DNA of 64,000 nucleotides from Wyeomyia smithii (GCF_029784165.1 NC_073695.1:55315467-55379466); one strand, 5' to 3'. Positions 36,152-48,654 are shown, counted from the stretch's first letter. The notes: generated by a model from the letters alone, not told the origin. A program made the numbers and translations.

Positions 36152-36634
36152 GGGAGCTCCGTAGCCGCAAGGTTACAGAGTCCGCCTTGGTAAACGGGTA
36201 GTCGTGGGTTCGTATCTTAGTAGAACCAGGCCATTTGGTTGCCAAAGAACTTCAGCATGGGTTTATTCTCAGGCTTCCCACCAAGTACCCTTCCTTCAAT
36301 CTGAATTCTACAGTACCTCTGTTGACTCTCCTTCTAACAAAAAATAAGTTTCTGCTATGATATAACTGGTGTGAGTAACGTATGAAAGTTCTCTCCAGGG
36401 AATTGTAGCTAGGCGATGTTGTGAGGATGGACAGAGGCTTGGTATAGTAGAGTAGTAAGCTTGAAACGGAAAGGTAAAACTTACACACAAGCACGGATAT
36501 GAATGATAAGCGTATTACTTATTTCAATAGTGATACTGCCAATAATATCAAGTGCGGAGTACAAAAAACATCTGGGCAATATCACGATAGATCGAATCTC
36601 TTGTCGCAGTGATGAGTCCACACAGGGAAAAAAG
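36152..36634 (+). mobile_element. tRNA-like SINE, copy 1
   Basis: Alignable along its whole length with 48172-48648. The head resembles a tRNA: box-A-like TAGCCGCAAGG (36162), a stem CCGCCTTGGTAAACGGG, and box-B-like GGTTCGTATC (36207-36216). The tail ends TGAGTCCACACAGGGAAAAAA. It sits at the 5' edge of the Jockey-like Gag fragment. No clear target duplication was found. Confidence 0.65.
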
Positions 36635-39600
36635 GTTTCAGTCGACCCGCCAAAATCGCCAACCTCGCGTACATTCGAAACCGTGTCGTAGTCAGCAACT
36701 CTTTTCGAAGTGTAACCGCTTCCATCATCCGTTGGGCCTTGCTCCTTCTTTTTTTATTGCCTTCTTCAACGTTATACTGGAGCGATGCGGTGCCAACTAC
36801 GTCCAAACAGTTCGAAATCTGTTTTGACGTGCGTCAGATATCAATGTTGATATTATTCCTCACCGTGAGAAATAACGCAGTTCGCGCAGCATCGTTTCCA
36901 GCATAGCATCGGCTTTATATCATTGTCTACCCGTGTAAACTCCGCAAGGACTTCTGATAGTTTTTTTTTTTCGATAAAACACCGAAGTCCTGTACGCACG
37001 GTCATTCGACCAAGCGGAACGCTTGATGAAACAAGATTAATTTTATTAAAATAATCCAACCTAATTCTACCCTATCTAGAGAATCGGGGAGAGACAATTC
37101 TCCTATCCGATTCTTCTTCCCGTCCTTGATGCTCCCAATAACTTAGATATGTGCTTTGACATTCTCTTACTCATTCAACATAATCGCGGCCAAACGTTAG
37201 TTATTTACTTATTAGACCATGTAGCCGTCACTGTTTCTTTCCCATGAGAAATAGAGCGTCAAACTTCGTTAATGTTCTCATAGAAAACTAAATTTGCTAA
37301 ATGCGTTAAAAGCACTATATCAAGCACGCAAGCACGCAGCTACTGTTTCGGAATATGGCTGTGAGAATGGAATGTCGCGAATTTTCTTATAATTCGAAGA
37401 AAGAAGCTCGTGCACCAAGTGCGAAGAAAAAGATACTCATGTCCATGGGAACGGAATGTAAAAAGTTTATGGGAATGAAATGTTTCCTAATTCTGGGAAG
37501 GCCTGTTCATCTCCTCCCACTCACAAGCCGTAAGTCATCTAGAAGATATGATTTACGCCGGTCAGCTGCTGGCTTATAAATATTCGTCACTTCAATGCTT
37601 CGAAACGTGGTGCGGGAGAAATTGAACAGGAGAGCCGTTTCTGGTTTCGAGCTCGTTTTCCTCTTCTTCTTCGACATCACTAACCGACGTGGGCGACTTT
37701 TTTGACGAACTATCGCACAAATAAACATCCACTTAACAAACCGAGCGTTTAATATTTTAACCCTTATGCTTAACACTCTGAGAGAAAATGACAAGGTTCT
37801 CTATATGCTGAATTTCCTCATATAGCGTCACTCAGAGTAGAGCAAATAAGTGACTGAGGAAAGACCTACCTACGTGGAAGCATCTTTGCTTCCTTTCCAC
37901 GTCGTTTACGTCGAGTGATAAACACGATGCCTATTAGCTGGCATTTCTAGCCAATGACTGTATGCGTGAAATAAATTCGTATAACTTTTTGATGTCTGCG
38001 TTAGGGAAACAAGCCAATCGCTGTTTTCCATAATGTATGTATGTTTTTTCACCGTATAATAAGAAAAAGGTGGGGATAAATATGTTACAGAAATCTTGCA
38101 TATATTAGCGATCCAACGGTAAATTGTTTATTATTGATTATTAAAATCGGTACTGTTATTTAAGAGCTATAAGCATTTGAAAACATCCATTTCGCCAACC
38201 AAAAACGTACATACTGTGAAAACTGAAATTAACTTGTACCCCAGTATGGAGAAGAAAGTCCTACGTAAAAAAATCAACTCCTTTGAGATTAAATGTATTC
38301 CGATAAAACTATATGATTCTAGTGGTAATGTTAAATCATGAAGCTTAGCGATTGAATATAATTTAAATTTGAATGAATGAATTATTGACGAAAATACGCC
38401 TATTTCATTAATCCACAATTCGCAAACCGAACGACTGTTTATAACGTTTGTGAGAAACATCAGGGAAACTGATTCGAAACTATAAAGTGAATCTAAACTA
38501 CAAAACATGGATGAGCAATTTGCCCAAACTGTATAGCATGTTAAAGATCAATCTGATATATAACCGTATTTTACAGTTTCGCAGTTCGAAATATCAATTA
38601 CATTAGTTTTAAAAGTCATTTAAAACCCACCTACAATGTGTCTGACGAAGCTCCATTATGCTGAAATTCACTCTACTAATCTAATTTCATATTGTGTTTT
38701 ACGATTGCTTTTTAGGTTATTGCAAAGCAAATAATATATGTTATTTTACGAAAATACGAAAAACTAACGGAAACCGAAAGTCTAGAAAAAATATATCTCA
38801 TCCAGACGAGACTCGCACATATTCAATAATTATAATGGACAGAACTATAATAGCGCGTGATAACTTTGGTAAACTAGCCACTATGTGGTATCCGATATTT
38901 AAAAATTATATTGTCATATTTTCCATCGGTAGTTATATTACATGCTTGTCTGTTTGCTTCAAGCCCTTAGTTTGCTAGCCCTAAACACTCTAAACACCTA
39001 ATGTGTCGTTCGGTATTCTTCAAGTTTGGAATTTGCGACTTAAAAAATAAACAAACGACTTCGAAAAAATATAGTTTACTTCTCTCGCTTAAAACGACCT
39101 TTTAATTCTATTCTTCACTTTTCCAGTTAGTAGTTAAACTAACAAGAAAAACAACTGTTGTAAAACGTTGTGTAGAATGTTGTCAACCCTTCGATGATAT
39201 TTGAAGGTGAAGCCTGATAAACCAGCGTGATACGAATCTACCATGACCAAATTCTAATTACAATTAGTCTCCGACACAGATATCGGAAATCGTGCGTTAC
39301 ACCACACAAACCTTTTCGGCCCTAAACGGTTGATTAATTTTGCCGTTATATTCATGGTCACAACGAAGATGGTATTTTGTTTTGTACAGCATAAAAAACA
39401 CGCGGACGGTCTACGAAGTTGACTATATCAATTAAACAATCACATCGGTTAGCGTGTTTCGGCTGCTGTTGGAATCTGTTACCTGCGGGGTGCCTCTTGG
39501 GTCGGATATCAGAGTACCAGTAACGAACAGGTAAATAATTTGAACCACGCAATGTTGCGTAACGCAACACCTACGTGTTTGCTCCATTCGGTGGGAATGC

Positions 39601-40460
39601 GCGGGTTGGTCAAACAAGCGTACGGTTTGCTGAACTTTGAATTTCGGGTGATGAATGATAATGTCGATTTGAAGCTCTACTGCAGCGTTTTCTGTATTTC
39701 CGGAGCGGATAGGGGAAGCCCTTGTGTCACATCAACAAACTAACAAAATACACACGATTAAGGAATTATAAATAACGCATGCTGTCGCCACATTTCAACA
39801 GCTGTTAACTATTCTCTAACCCTATCTAATAGGCGAAAATAGAAAATCAATTACCAGAAACAAACTTGGCCACACACGCCTTTTCTTATTGATGGCTTGA
39901 TAAATCTCAGCCGTTGCACTTTACGACCAGTGTGATCATAAACTAGGCATTAAAATTCAACTCGAAGCTAAACGATGATGAAGCATGTGCTCGTGGCTGT
40001 ATCATTCTCACGTTTATCTCATTCTTTCATCCACCCACCCAAATTCTGGTGGTAGTGAAAGACAACCAGCAATCTTCAACAGCTCTACCGCTCGGGAAAA
40101 TCAAGTATTTTACGATTTGCACATGTTGCTAACCAGTCAAATTGAACACGCGAATAACTTTATCAAATGCAATTCACCCAAAACCCGGTTTATGTCGAAG
40201 ACTGCGATAATATGTGGCTAATAAAAACGGAACGAGATCCGTAATCAGTAATCAACCTTGAAACATGCGTCAGCATCAGCTGATTTTACACAAACATCTG
40301 TTTAGTCTCCTATATAAACCACTGCAATTGATGGTACACCTAAAGTGCCAAGTCGTCATCCAAATCGAAATCGCCCAACGCCATTCCGCTCCTGTAAAGA
40401 ACAAAACCCTGTTCCATAATTGCGCTTATGTTGATCATGAATCGCGCTTTAATTTAATAG
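36635..40460. other. long region without a supported gene
   Basis: 36640-37080 and 37340-37790 contain short frames on both strands with no family resemblance. TATAAATA at 37575 lacks a well-placed initiator. 38000-40200 is AT-rich; a leader-like MMKHVLVAVSF frame (about 39975) was considered as the missing first exon of the NPC2-like gene, but no donor in the required phase follows it. TATATAAA at 40312 could serve a promoter close to that exon. Confidence 0.3.
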
Positions 40461-40840
40461 GTCCAAACGGAGCACCGACCCCAGAGACCTTCGAAGTGGA
40501 CGGTTGCAGCGCACTTCCGTGTACCATCACGCGGGGACAGCCGATGCGTGCGGTGGGACGAAACATTATCAGTCCGGCATCCACCAGCTCCGTGAAAGCG
40601 TACATCGATTTCTTCTACGGTGGACTGGATTTGGGAATTCCGACTCCACCGGAGATCGTCGATGCATGCGCCAACGGAATCGATTCTTGTCCCCTCGTAG
40701 TCGGTCAGTCGTTCGATTACACGTTCCAGGACGACAGTATCGATGTGGATGTCAGCGGTATCACCGTCATGATCCGGGTCGGTTTGACAGACGATGACGT
40801 CCAGATTGGGTGCATTGAGTTCGATGGAACTATTGTTTAA
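40461..40840 (+). CDS. NPC2/ML-domain lipid-binding protein, main exon (5' exon not located)
   Basis: The frame encodes an MD-2-related lipid-recognition (ML) domain of the NPC2 type, a secreted beta-sandwich that binds sterols or other lipids. Visible marks: VDGCSALPC, then a hydrophobic strand AYIDFFYGG, ANGIDSCPLVVGQ, FDYTF, and GCIEFDGTIV at the C-terminus. Cysteines fit the three conserved disulphides. The frame is open upstream to an ATG at 40265, but that extension (RQHQLILHKHLFSLL...) is not a normal leader. TTTAATTTAATAG at 40448-40460 is a splice acceptor; starting the exon at 40461 splits a codon xGT, and a TGT there would put the first cysteine 15 residues before VDGC's cysteine, exactly the NPC2 spacing. 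The signal-peptide exon must therefore lie upstream. The stop is at 40838-40840. AATACAAA near 40890 is a weak polyadenylation signal. The exon is intact, so the gene is probably real or only recently dead. Confidence 0.8.
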
Positions 40841-43588
40841 AGGTTGACTGTAGGATGACAAGGTCAAATATATTCTGTTAAAAATCTTAATACAAAATTT
40901 ATTTTTTTCGTTATATACTATCGTTGACAATTTGAAATTGTCAACAGTTGATACGGTGAACTCTCCATAACCAGATTAATGCGGTATTGTTGCGGCTTGA
41001 CCGAATCGTGTTTGATAAGAAATAGCAAATTACTGGTTGTAAACAAGAGCTGGTGCAAAATAAAATAAATCAGCTGTTCAGAAGTGTGCACAATGTGTTG
41101 AGTCAAACCAAACCGAAAATTATGCGTATGTATGAAAGTCTACACTACGCCTCAACTACAGCTAATTCACTTTGCATATTGCAAAAAGAATGTATCGCTC
41201 AACACTCCTCCGCGCCGGTACACCCATGCTCACGTGCATACGCAATATCAGTTCAATGAACTAACTACGAGTTCATTCATAAAAAGTGTGACATTCATTC
41301 ATAGCAACAAATAGCTCAAACTCCTTCATGAATGGAGCCGTAGTGAAGGGAAGAAAACGTTAAGACATGAATGAGCAAAGCTTGGTTTTGAAGCGTAGGC
41401 AGGCAAATCGAGTCGGCTCGTGTCAACATCAAATAGCTGGCTTACACACCGATGATTATATTAACAAACTTATGATCTTATGATCTTGGTGAAAAAAATC
41501 TCATCCACTGCAACATATTGATCAGGAACAGTTTGTTCCACGCTCTCCACATTGAAATTGCTCTGCAGTTAGTTAAAGCGAAAGCCGGCTGAAAGCTGTG
41601 TGGGAAGGTGTTGCTATATCTCGAATTTCAAGCTTCTTTTAGCCGCCCATCGCCCGATGAAGCGAAACTAACGAACAGGATCGTTATTTAAGCGGTCGGT
41701 TGTAATCGATTTTTCACACCTGATCAACGCATTCAATTTCAGAATGGACTCATATCGCGCTTGATTAGCAGCAGCATGGCTTCCACTTGAGCTGTTGTTT
41801 TCGTTGAACTGTCTCGATGTAGCCTGAGGGGTGTTGTAAATTTTGATTTTAGTTTAAAGACTTATCCTGCGTGGTAATCGGCTTGCGGTTCGAGTTATCC
41901 GCTTTGACATAAGCGACAACTAATTTGTTCATTCATAAATTGCAGAAAAAAGTTACTTTATTTTTTGCATACAGGTCTGAAGATTATAATCACTTTTTTT
42001 TCTCTGCGTGAAACAACGTACCTAGTTATTTTACCATGGTGAGTAGCAATATTAATAGAGCAGAGGTTAGGCAGATACCGACAGCCGTATTGGTGAAAAT
42101 GTTGCATGCTTCCTATATGTACACGCCAACCGTAAATCCGATCAAAGCACTCGGGGATATTACGTCACAAAGTTTGTTTTGAAAATTGGAGTGCGTTCAT
42201 TTCTGTGAAGTTGATGGAGTGCATAGGTCTTGAAATGCCGTTTTGCTCAGCAAAACCATGTGAAATTTCATCATACCAGATACAGAAAGAAAAACAACCA
42301 GTTAGCATGCAGAGTTTTCCGCGGCATAATCCAACCCGAAAAAAGTAGACTCAATTTTGTGGGTCTCCGTTGTCAGCTGATGCAAAGTTTGTGTGTTTCC
42401 AGTTTCCAGTACTTCAAATAGGAGGACTTCGATTGCCGGTGTCTTGTCGACCATCGACCGTGTCTCGTCAAAAGTGGTAAGGCAATAATCATTTTAAATA
42501 TGTGCTTATTCTGGCCTTACTGTCAAAAAGAATTTCAGCTGTTTCAACTTTTCGTTATTATACCACGAAACACAAAAGAGGCGATACGCTGACTTCACAT
42601 TCACCAGTAGTGGACACTGAATATAACAACCGTAACGATGAAAAAACCAAAAACATTGGAAGTTGACTTTATAGAAGATGCTGTAGTACCAACGGATAAA
42701 ATCGTTTATTTGCCCAACGAGTGAGTCAAGTGTTGGACATCGTTTCACCACAACAACGCACAGTACATCAGGAAACCGAGGAAGCAACAAACTGTGTTCA
42801 AAAGAATCAAGATAAAAATTTCATCGAAGAAACTAATGTTGTATTAAAACTCGATTGCCAAGTCGATTGAAAATGTGGCCTGGATGTTCTGGCGTCCGCA
42901 GTTGAATTATCGGAAAGAGATAGTTAAGATAAGACAAAATGATAATTTTCGAAATCGTTGTACTATTACAGGAAAAATTAGCAAAAAAAACTAGACACTG
43001 TAGAATAAAAATTGATTTTGATTCTTGATTTATTGAATTTAACTAATAAATTAAAAAAGTTGATTTTTTTAAATGCCGGATGGAAATTTAAAATTAAGTC
43101 TCTTGATGTTGTGAATAACCCGTGTTTTACCCGTTTTACCGGAACTATTTTCACTTATAACAGTTCCTCTTCACCATATGTTAATAGATTGATGTCCAAA
43201 GCACGAAGAAAAGTCTTTTCTCTAAAGTTGTATTTGTTGCTTATGGTTCTGTTTTATCAATATCTAGCAGTGCGTTGTGATGAATCTTGAGACTTTGTGA
43301 CATAAAAGCTTCTAGCATCAGGTTTGTTTACTATGTTTTCGTTACCAAGACAATCAAACTCCTTCGTTCTCCTAACCTGTCAATCTATTATCGTTGGAGT
43401 AGATCGGTCACACACTTCCTTAGAGTGAAAACGAAATCTGCTAGCAAGCACTGGGCTGGCATTCAGCAGGACATCACAGCAAAAACAGGCTAAGTGGCTC
43501 GTGACAATGCAGTCTCAACAAGGAAATCAAAGAGGTCGATAGGAATCTGACCTGGGCCCAGATCAAGGCTAAATCGAGCAGCCATCTA
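40841..43588. other. no supported gene
   Basis: Mixed to AT-rich. A donor-like ATG-GTGAGT occurs at 42036-42044 without a TATA box at the right distance. A short frame MKKPKTLEVDFIEDAVVPTD (42639) ends at a GTGAGT donor-like site but has no recognisable family. 42930-43290 is AT-driven. Confidence 0.3.
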
Positions 43589-43920
43589 GGTTCCCGTGGC
43601 TCTGTGGTTTGCGATGTCGGTCGGCTAGCTCTCCCACACGGTTGTGATATCGGGTTCGATTCCCGATCGAGTCGAGGATCTTTTCGAGCTGGAAATTTTC
43701 TCTACTCAGCACTGGGGCACGGTGTATCGTTGTACTTATCCTACACATACAAAATGTGCCAAAAACAATATCGATAACGAATTCTCTAAACTAATCTAGT
43801 TGATCGAGACCGCTATTAGCCCCAAGGCTAAGCGTGCGATATTGTTTGTTGTTATCTAGGATGGAAATTTTACAAGTCGGCCCTAAAACCACTGCGGGAA
43901 CGCATAAGTAAGTAAGTGTG
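43589..43920 (+). mobile_element. Feilai-like tRNA-related SINE
   Basis: A pol III head with box A TGGCTCTGTGG (43597-43607) and a near-perfect box B GGTTCGATTCC (43653-43663), 56 bases apart. A tRNA-unrelated body follows (ATTTTCTCTACTCAGCACTG; TTAGCCCCAAGGCTAAGCGT) and a simple AAGTAAGTAAGT tail near 43905. The composition matches my memory of the Feilai SINE family of Aedes. It is mobilised by LINE machinery, with no protein of its own. Target duplications were not resolved. Confidence 0.75.
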
Positions 43921-44724
43921 TCACAAAATATCAAAAAAATGATGTGTTCCAGAGCAAACTGCCCAGCAACTTCTAGGTCCCTATCTCGGTACCGACTGAG
44001 ACACGAACAAACAATTGCAGATCGGTGAACCAGTGAGAAGCTCCGTCGCGAGACTAGGCATCACGGACCTTGTAAGGCAGCATGCTAAAAAAATACTGTA
44101 CGGCCAATCCAGGGAATAATGCGAATCAAATGAAATCATTCTTCCTTAAAACGACGTACCGTTTTAGAGGTTTTTAATGATAAACCTTGGAGATAGAAAT
44201 AGATCAATAAAAAGATCAAGAATTACTCGAAATACAATACAATACAATTTTTGAAAACCTTTTGATCCCTTGGTGCCCGAGGGATCCATCAATTTGAACT
44301 GAACAAAGTGATTTTCTCATTTTTCCATTTGCTATGGAGCTATAAGGACTTATCGTGTTATTCGAAAGATATTCACGTTTCAAACATGCATATGAAAATA
44401 TCATAAAATTCTAATAGCATATCTTGCTATGCCTTCAATAAAATATTTCAGTTGATTTTGAAATATCTCATTAAAAATAAGTTTTTAAGTGAAAATTATT
44501 CGTTGTTGATTATTTATAATAAATTCAGATATGCATAATGCAGATAATGCAAATTATTGGTAGGTTGTTGAAATATCAAGCTTTGTTTTTCTTATAGTCT
44601 TGGAGGAACAATATTTTGGTATTACTTTTCGCTATTTTACCATCTATGTAAACCATATTAAGATCCAAATGAGGTGTATTTCCAATATCTGGTTGTGATA
44701 TTTTAATGATATTTTCTCCTGCTC
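43921..44724. other. no gene seen
   Basis: AT-rich. 43960-44110 may be decayed retrotransposon text, but nothing can be matched with confidence. Confidence 0.3.
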
Positions 44725-45535
44725 GGGGACATATGCCCACTACATGACATAATGATCGTTATCGGAGATATGAACGCACAAGTGAGACAGAAGGAATTCT
44801 TTCGTCACGTGGTAGAAGAAGCCTTGACTCTTCCACCAACAACAACGGCTTGAGCCTAGTGAACTTCAGGATACACCCCAATGAAGAAGCCTGCTCCCAG
44901 ATCGACCACATGCTGATCGACGACGACGATCGACAGTTATTGCACATCCACGACGCGATTAGTGGAAACAACGTTGAGAATTAGTTCACCAGGTTCGACA
45001 TAGAAGCCTCCACAGAACGGTCAACGGAATCAGAAACCGGACCCTGCCCGTTCCTGTCATTACCTGATTACCGATGAGTCACAGTTGAACGGTGAGGAAG
45101 GTAAGAAAGTCATCGAGGAGAACAGGAGAGAAATTGGAGAGGATATACAATCTGTGGATCCGTCAACCTTGGACGAGGTGAAAAAAGGTTACAGAGAGCT
45201 AAAGAACTCCAAAGCCATTGGGAAGTACGGTTCAACGGTCAAAGTTTGCGCATATCAAATTCTCTCCCGCATTCTATTTCATAGACTGAGGCCATTACAA
45301 CAAGCCTTTATTGATGAATACCGGGACGATTTCGAGAACACAACTTGCAGACACATCGTCTGTTTATAAACTTCAAGGCAACGTACGGTTCAGTGAAACG
45401 CAACGAGTTGTGGCACAAGTTGAATATGGTTTCCAAACTGATTAAGCTGATACGGTCAGGTTCATCACTATTTGGCGAGTTGATGTCCTTGCTACATTGC
45501 ACATTTATCCCAGTTGGGCAACGCACTTCGTATGA
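44725..45535 (+). pseudogene. RTE-clade (JAM1-like) non-LTR retrotransposon fragment
   Basis: Endonuclease remnants: DIMIVIGDMNAQV (near 44745), NNNGLSLVNF and ACSQIDHMLIDDD (44840-44925) across frameshifts. A linker follows: STLDEVKKGYRELKNSKAIG (from 45160). A deletion removes the RT fingers, then RT pieces ILSRILFHRLRPLQQAFIDE (45260-45318) and, in another frame, QTHRLFINFKATYGSVKRNE (45345-45404) and SKLIKLIRSGSSL. The order and wording match RTE elements such as JAM1 of Aedes aegypti. FIDFKAAYD, the first RT catalytic box, reads FINFKATYG here, so both aspartates are lost. It is inactive, with internal deletions. Confidence 0.75.
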
Positions 45536-45723
45536 AGTTTTACCTCACCGGGACTTTCCCTTCAAATTTCGGTAGGTTCTATGTGTCCCTTACCGAAGAT
45601 TCGCAGTTTGCGTTGTATAAATACTCGGCATTCGCAGAGTAGATGTTCTGATGTTGCGCTTCCGATGCCACAAAGGCGACATTACCATCATCAAGTTTGC
45701 CTATCTTCTTGAATGATACTTAC

Positions 45724-47050
45724 TCAGATAATGCCCTGTAAGATAATTAGATAATTAGATAATTTATTTGGAAATCTTTCAGTATTCGCAGGTGTCCTGT
45801 TAGATCTCCTTCTTTTAGGTTGTACTGTCGATTTAGCCTTAGAGCACTTTTTTGTGGAAGAAGGTGAAGTATTGCACCTAGGGCTTTTGATGGAGTGCTT
45901 CTCACAGCTCCACAAATCGATGCACAGGCCAATCTTTGGATTTTGCCTAGCTTAGCTTGAGTGGATGTTTCAGTGGTTTCGGGCCACCAAACTAACGAGG
46001 CCTAGGTTATTCTGTGTATGTCATTGTTTTATATATCCATTGTATCATGCTGGGTTTGAGACTTCAGCTTTTTCCAATGGCTTTGCTGCATACCCATAAG
46101 GCGTTTGTGGCCTTGGTAACTGTTTGTTCGATTTGAGTGTTCCAGCTTAGTTTCTGGTCAAGTATGATTCCCAAATATTTTACTTCAGTTGAAAGTTTTA
46201 TATCGGTGCCTCCCAATTGCAGTTCAGGAATAATGTATTTCCTTTTCCGAGTGAAAGAAACAGTAGTTGTTCTGGAGAGATTTACACTCAACCCCTCTCA
46301 CCTACACCATTGAGCTGTTAGATTAAGTGCAGTTTGCATTCTATTAGAAATAACGCAGTTGTGCTTCCCCCTAGTCGTCTGCAAAACCAATCACTTCGAA
46401 GTTTTTTCCGATAGGCTCAGAAAAAGATCGTCTATGATTAATAACCATATCTTGAGGGCTTTTTTGTGGTTTTTCTTGTTAGGGACTTGCTACCGAGTTT
46501 AGCAGTTTTTTCGCGACTTATTAGCATGGCATGAGTCCATTTTATTGTGTCCCTGTCTATGCCATGCCTTTCCATGGCTATTTGCATTGAGTAGTGAGAC
46601 GCATTATCAAATGCTCCCTCAATATCAAGAAAGGCTGCTAGGAAAATTTCCTTGGCATGGATGAATTTTTCGCTTTTTCCCCCGCGTCAGTAGTTGATAC
46701 GATGTTTTTGTAATTTTTGAAATTGAATTTTTTTTTAAATTGAAGTTTACTTAATGGATGGGATTTCATTTACACTAAAGTCGCTTTTTACGCGGGGGAT
46801 ACGTGCCGCGTGAAAAAAACCGCGTAAATTCTGGAATCCGCGTAAAAAAACGCGTAAATTCCGGAATCCGCGAAAAAGAAGCCGCGTAAAAAGCGATCTT
46901 AGTGTATACTGTTTTAATATGATGATCGATAAGTTTTTCCATAATTTTCAAAAAGATTGAAGTTAAACTAATTGGCCTACTCTCTTTGTTTAGTTTCTCT
47001 TCGATTAATAATTTTTGAGTTATTTTTCCATTTTTCATGATAATCATTGA
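45724..47050 (-). pseudogene. LOA/Lian-like non-LTR retrotransposon fragment, RT region
   Basis: Reading leftward: RPISLTSIFLKIMEKLIDHH (near 46925-46985), then a MITE insertion, then, across frameshifts, AFLDIEGAFDN-like text (near 46610), NFEVIGFADD-like text (near 46385-46405), then MSVNLSRTTTVSFTRKRK and VKYLGIILDQKLSWN (46064-46291), and ACASICGAVRSTPSKALGAI (45850-45930). This covers most of the reverse transcriptase and thumb. The catalytic aspartates are readable but in different frames, and stops abound, so it is dead. It is a second member of the group seen at 24075-25390. Confidence 0.75.
46773..46904. mobile_element. 132-bp MITE, TA target, TTTTTACGCGG family
   Basis: Ends CACTAAAGTCGCTTTTTACG and the near-exact inverse (CGTAAAAAGCGATCTTAGTG), flanked by TA on both sides (46771-46772 and 46905-46906). 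The middle holds ACGCGTAAATTCCGGAATCC-type repeats. The TA duplication suggests mobilisation by a Tc1/mariner-type transposase. It lies inside the LOA-like element and extends one of its frames artificially. Confidence 0.8.
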
Positions 47051-47071
47051 ATAGTAAGCTAGGTAATATTA

Positions 47072-47719
47072 CACTGGGGTCTTTTTTTAGGCGGGTTATT
47101 TTTTTTAATTTTTACGCGATTTTTTACAATAACGCAGATTATTTTTACGCGGTTTTTTGAAATAACGCGGATTATTTTTACGCGATTTGGAAGATTATTT
47201 TTACGCGGTATTGAAAAAGTTTAGTATAAGTAAATCCAATATAATAGAAATCAATCTTATGGTTCATGACAATAAGATATTCTTTTTTATTAATCTAGAT
47301 AATGTATATTTTTAATATATTTGCTGTTATTTTCAAAAAAATAGGCAATTTATGTTTATTCGGGAAGAAGGAACAAAAATACACTAATAATTAAACAACG
47401 ATACGAGTCAGGGTCGTTGCGATTTACTTCCGTTTAAGGAACGAATACTTAAACATGTGGCAAAATTATTATAAAAAAGTTATTGTCATATTCTTAAATG
47501 AATTTTCATTTTAGAAGCATTATAAACTCATTTTTTTGTGTTTTATTACCATTTTTATATCATTTTTCAAGTTTATATTTACTTACGTGCCATTATTTTT
47601 AATCAGAACTTATTATTGAATGGAGTTTTTTTACGCGATTTTTTTAAAATTACGCGGTTTTTTTATACGCGGATTTTTTCAACGCGGTACAACCAACCCC
47701 GCAAAAAAAGACCCCAGTG
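47072..47719. mobile_element. 648-bp MITE, TA target, same family
   Basis: Ends CACTGGGGTCTTTTTTT and AAAAAAAGACCCCAGTG, flanked by TA (47070-47071 and 47720-47721). Near each end are many TTTTTACGCGG/ACGCGATTTTT repeats, probably transposase-binding arrays. The centre (47220-47600) is AT-rich without coding sequence. It is related in its subterminal wording to the 132-bp element 170 bp away. Confidence 0.8.
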
Positions 47720-47721
47720 TA

Positions 47722-48171
47722 TAATCTTTCGACTTGTAGAAAGCAATCTTTGAAAGATTTTATATTGACGCTGTATTTTACGAAACAGAGTCAGAGAACG
47801 GAGAAGAAAGAATCTCTTATTGTTACTTAAGTCTTTTTAAGAAGTTATGCGTAAAGATTGAATTTTGTCAGAATTTCTGCAGAATCATCGTCTCCTCCCC
47901 GTTTTTTTTTTTTTTTTGTTTTCTGCGAAAACAGCATAAGCAATGAATCTTCCATACTTTATTCTATTGGAACCTATTAGGTTGCATCAGTGTTCGAACG
48001 GTGGCAAGTTCACTGCGTTTCGCTATGGCAAACGTCAAAGAGTATATTTTACTAACTACTTCTTTACGAGTTCGAATCTGTTTTTCCAAGTGAGCTGATA
48101 TTGGTATCATACAGCTACATTGGACTTTAAAAATCGAGCTCACTAAGGCACACTATAATGACCGCAAGGGA
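47722..48171. other. no gene seen
   Basis: AT-rich, with a T run at 47902-47917. The left edge may continue the LOA-like element, but nothing is legible. Confidence 0.3.
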
Positions 48172-48648
48172 GGGAAGCTCCGTAGCCGCAAGGTTGCAGA
48201 GTCCGCTTTGGTAAGCGGGTGGTCGCGGGTTCGAAACTTAGTAAAATCAGGCCATTTGGTTGTCGAAGGATTTTAGCATGGGTTTATTCTCATGCTACCC
48301 ACCACGTACCCTTCCTTCAATCTGAATTCTTCAGTACCTCTGTTGGCTCTCCTTTTAGCAAAAATAAGTCCCTATTTTAATAAAACTGATGTGAGTAACG
48401 TATGAAAGTTTTATCCAAGAAATTGTAACTGGGCGTGTTGTTAGGATGGACAGAGGCTCGGTGTAGTAGAGCAGTAAGCTTGAAACGGATAGGTAAATCT
48501 TACACAAAAGCACGGATATTATTGATAAGCGTATCACTTACTTCAATAGTGATACTGCCAATTATATGAAGTGCGGAGTACAGAAAACACCTGAGCAACA
48601 CCACGATAGGTCTGGTCGCAGTGATGAGTCCACACAGAAAAACAAAGG
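48172..48648 (+). mobile_element. tRNA-like SINE, copy 2
   Basis: Box-A-like TAGCCGCAAGG (48183-48193) and box-B-like GGTTCGAAAC (48228-48237), 45 bases apart, the spacing of a tRNA. The body aligns with 36152-36634 throughout: CAGGCCATTTGGTTG, CGTACCCTTCCTTCAATCTG-like text, GGATGGACAGAGGCT, and the tail TGAGTCCACACAG. Its 3' end touches a CR1-like reverse-transcriptase fragment. Confidence 0.65.
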
Positions 48649-48654
48649 ATCTCA

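Noticed and set aside
39973..40054. MMKHVLVAVSF frame as the missing NPC2 leader exon
   Set aside because: No splice donor in the phase required by the acceptor at 40460; the frame soon turns hydrophilic and stops.
40454..40930. 158-codon frame antisense to the NPC2-like exon
   Set aside because: Shadow of the real exon; its residues show no domain and its second half is AT-driven.
43597..43663. Possible functional tRNA gene
   Set aside because: Boxes A and B are good, but no cloverleaf with paired acceptor stem can be drawn and a SINE body follows.
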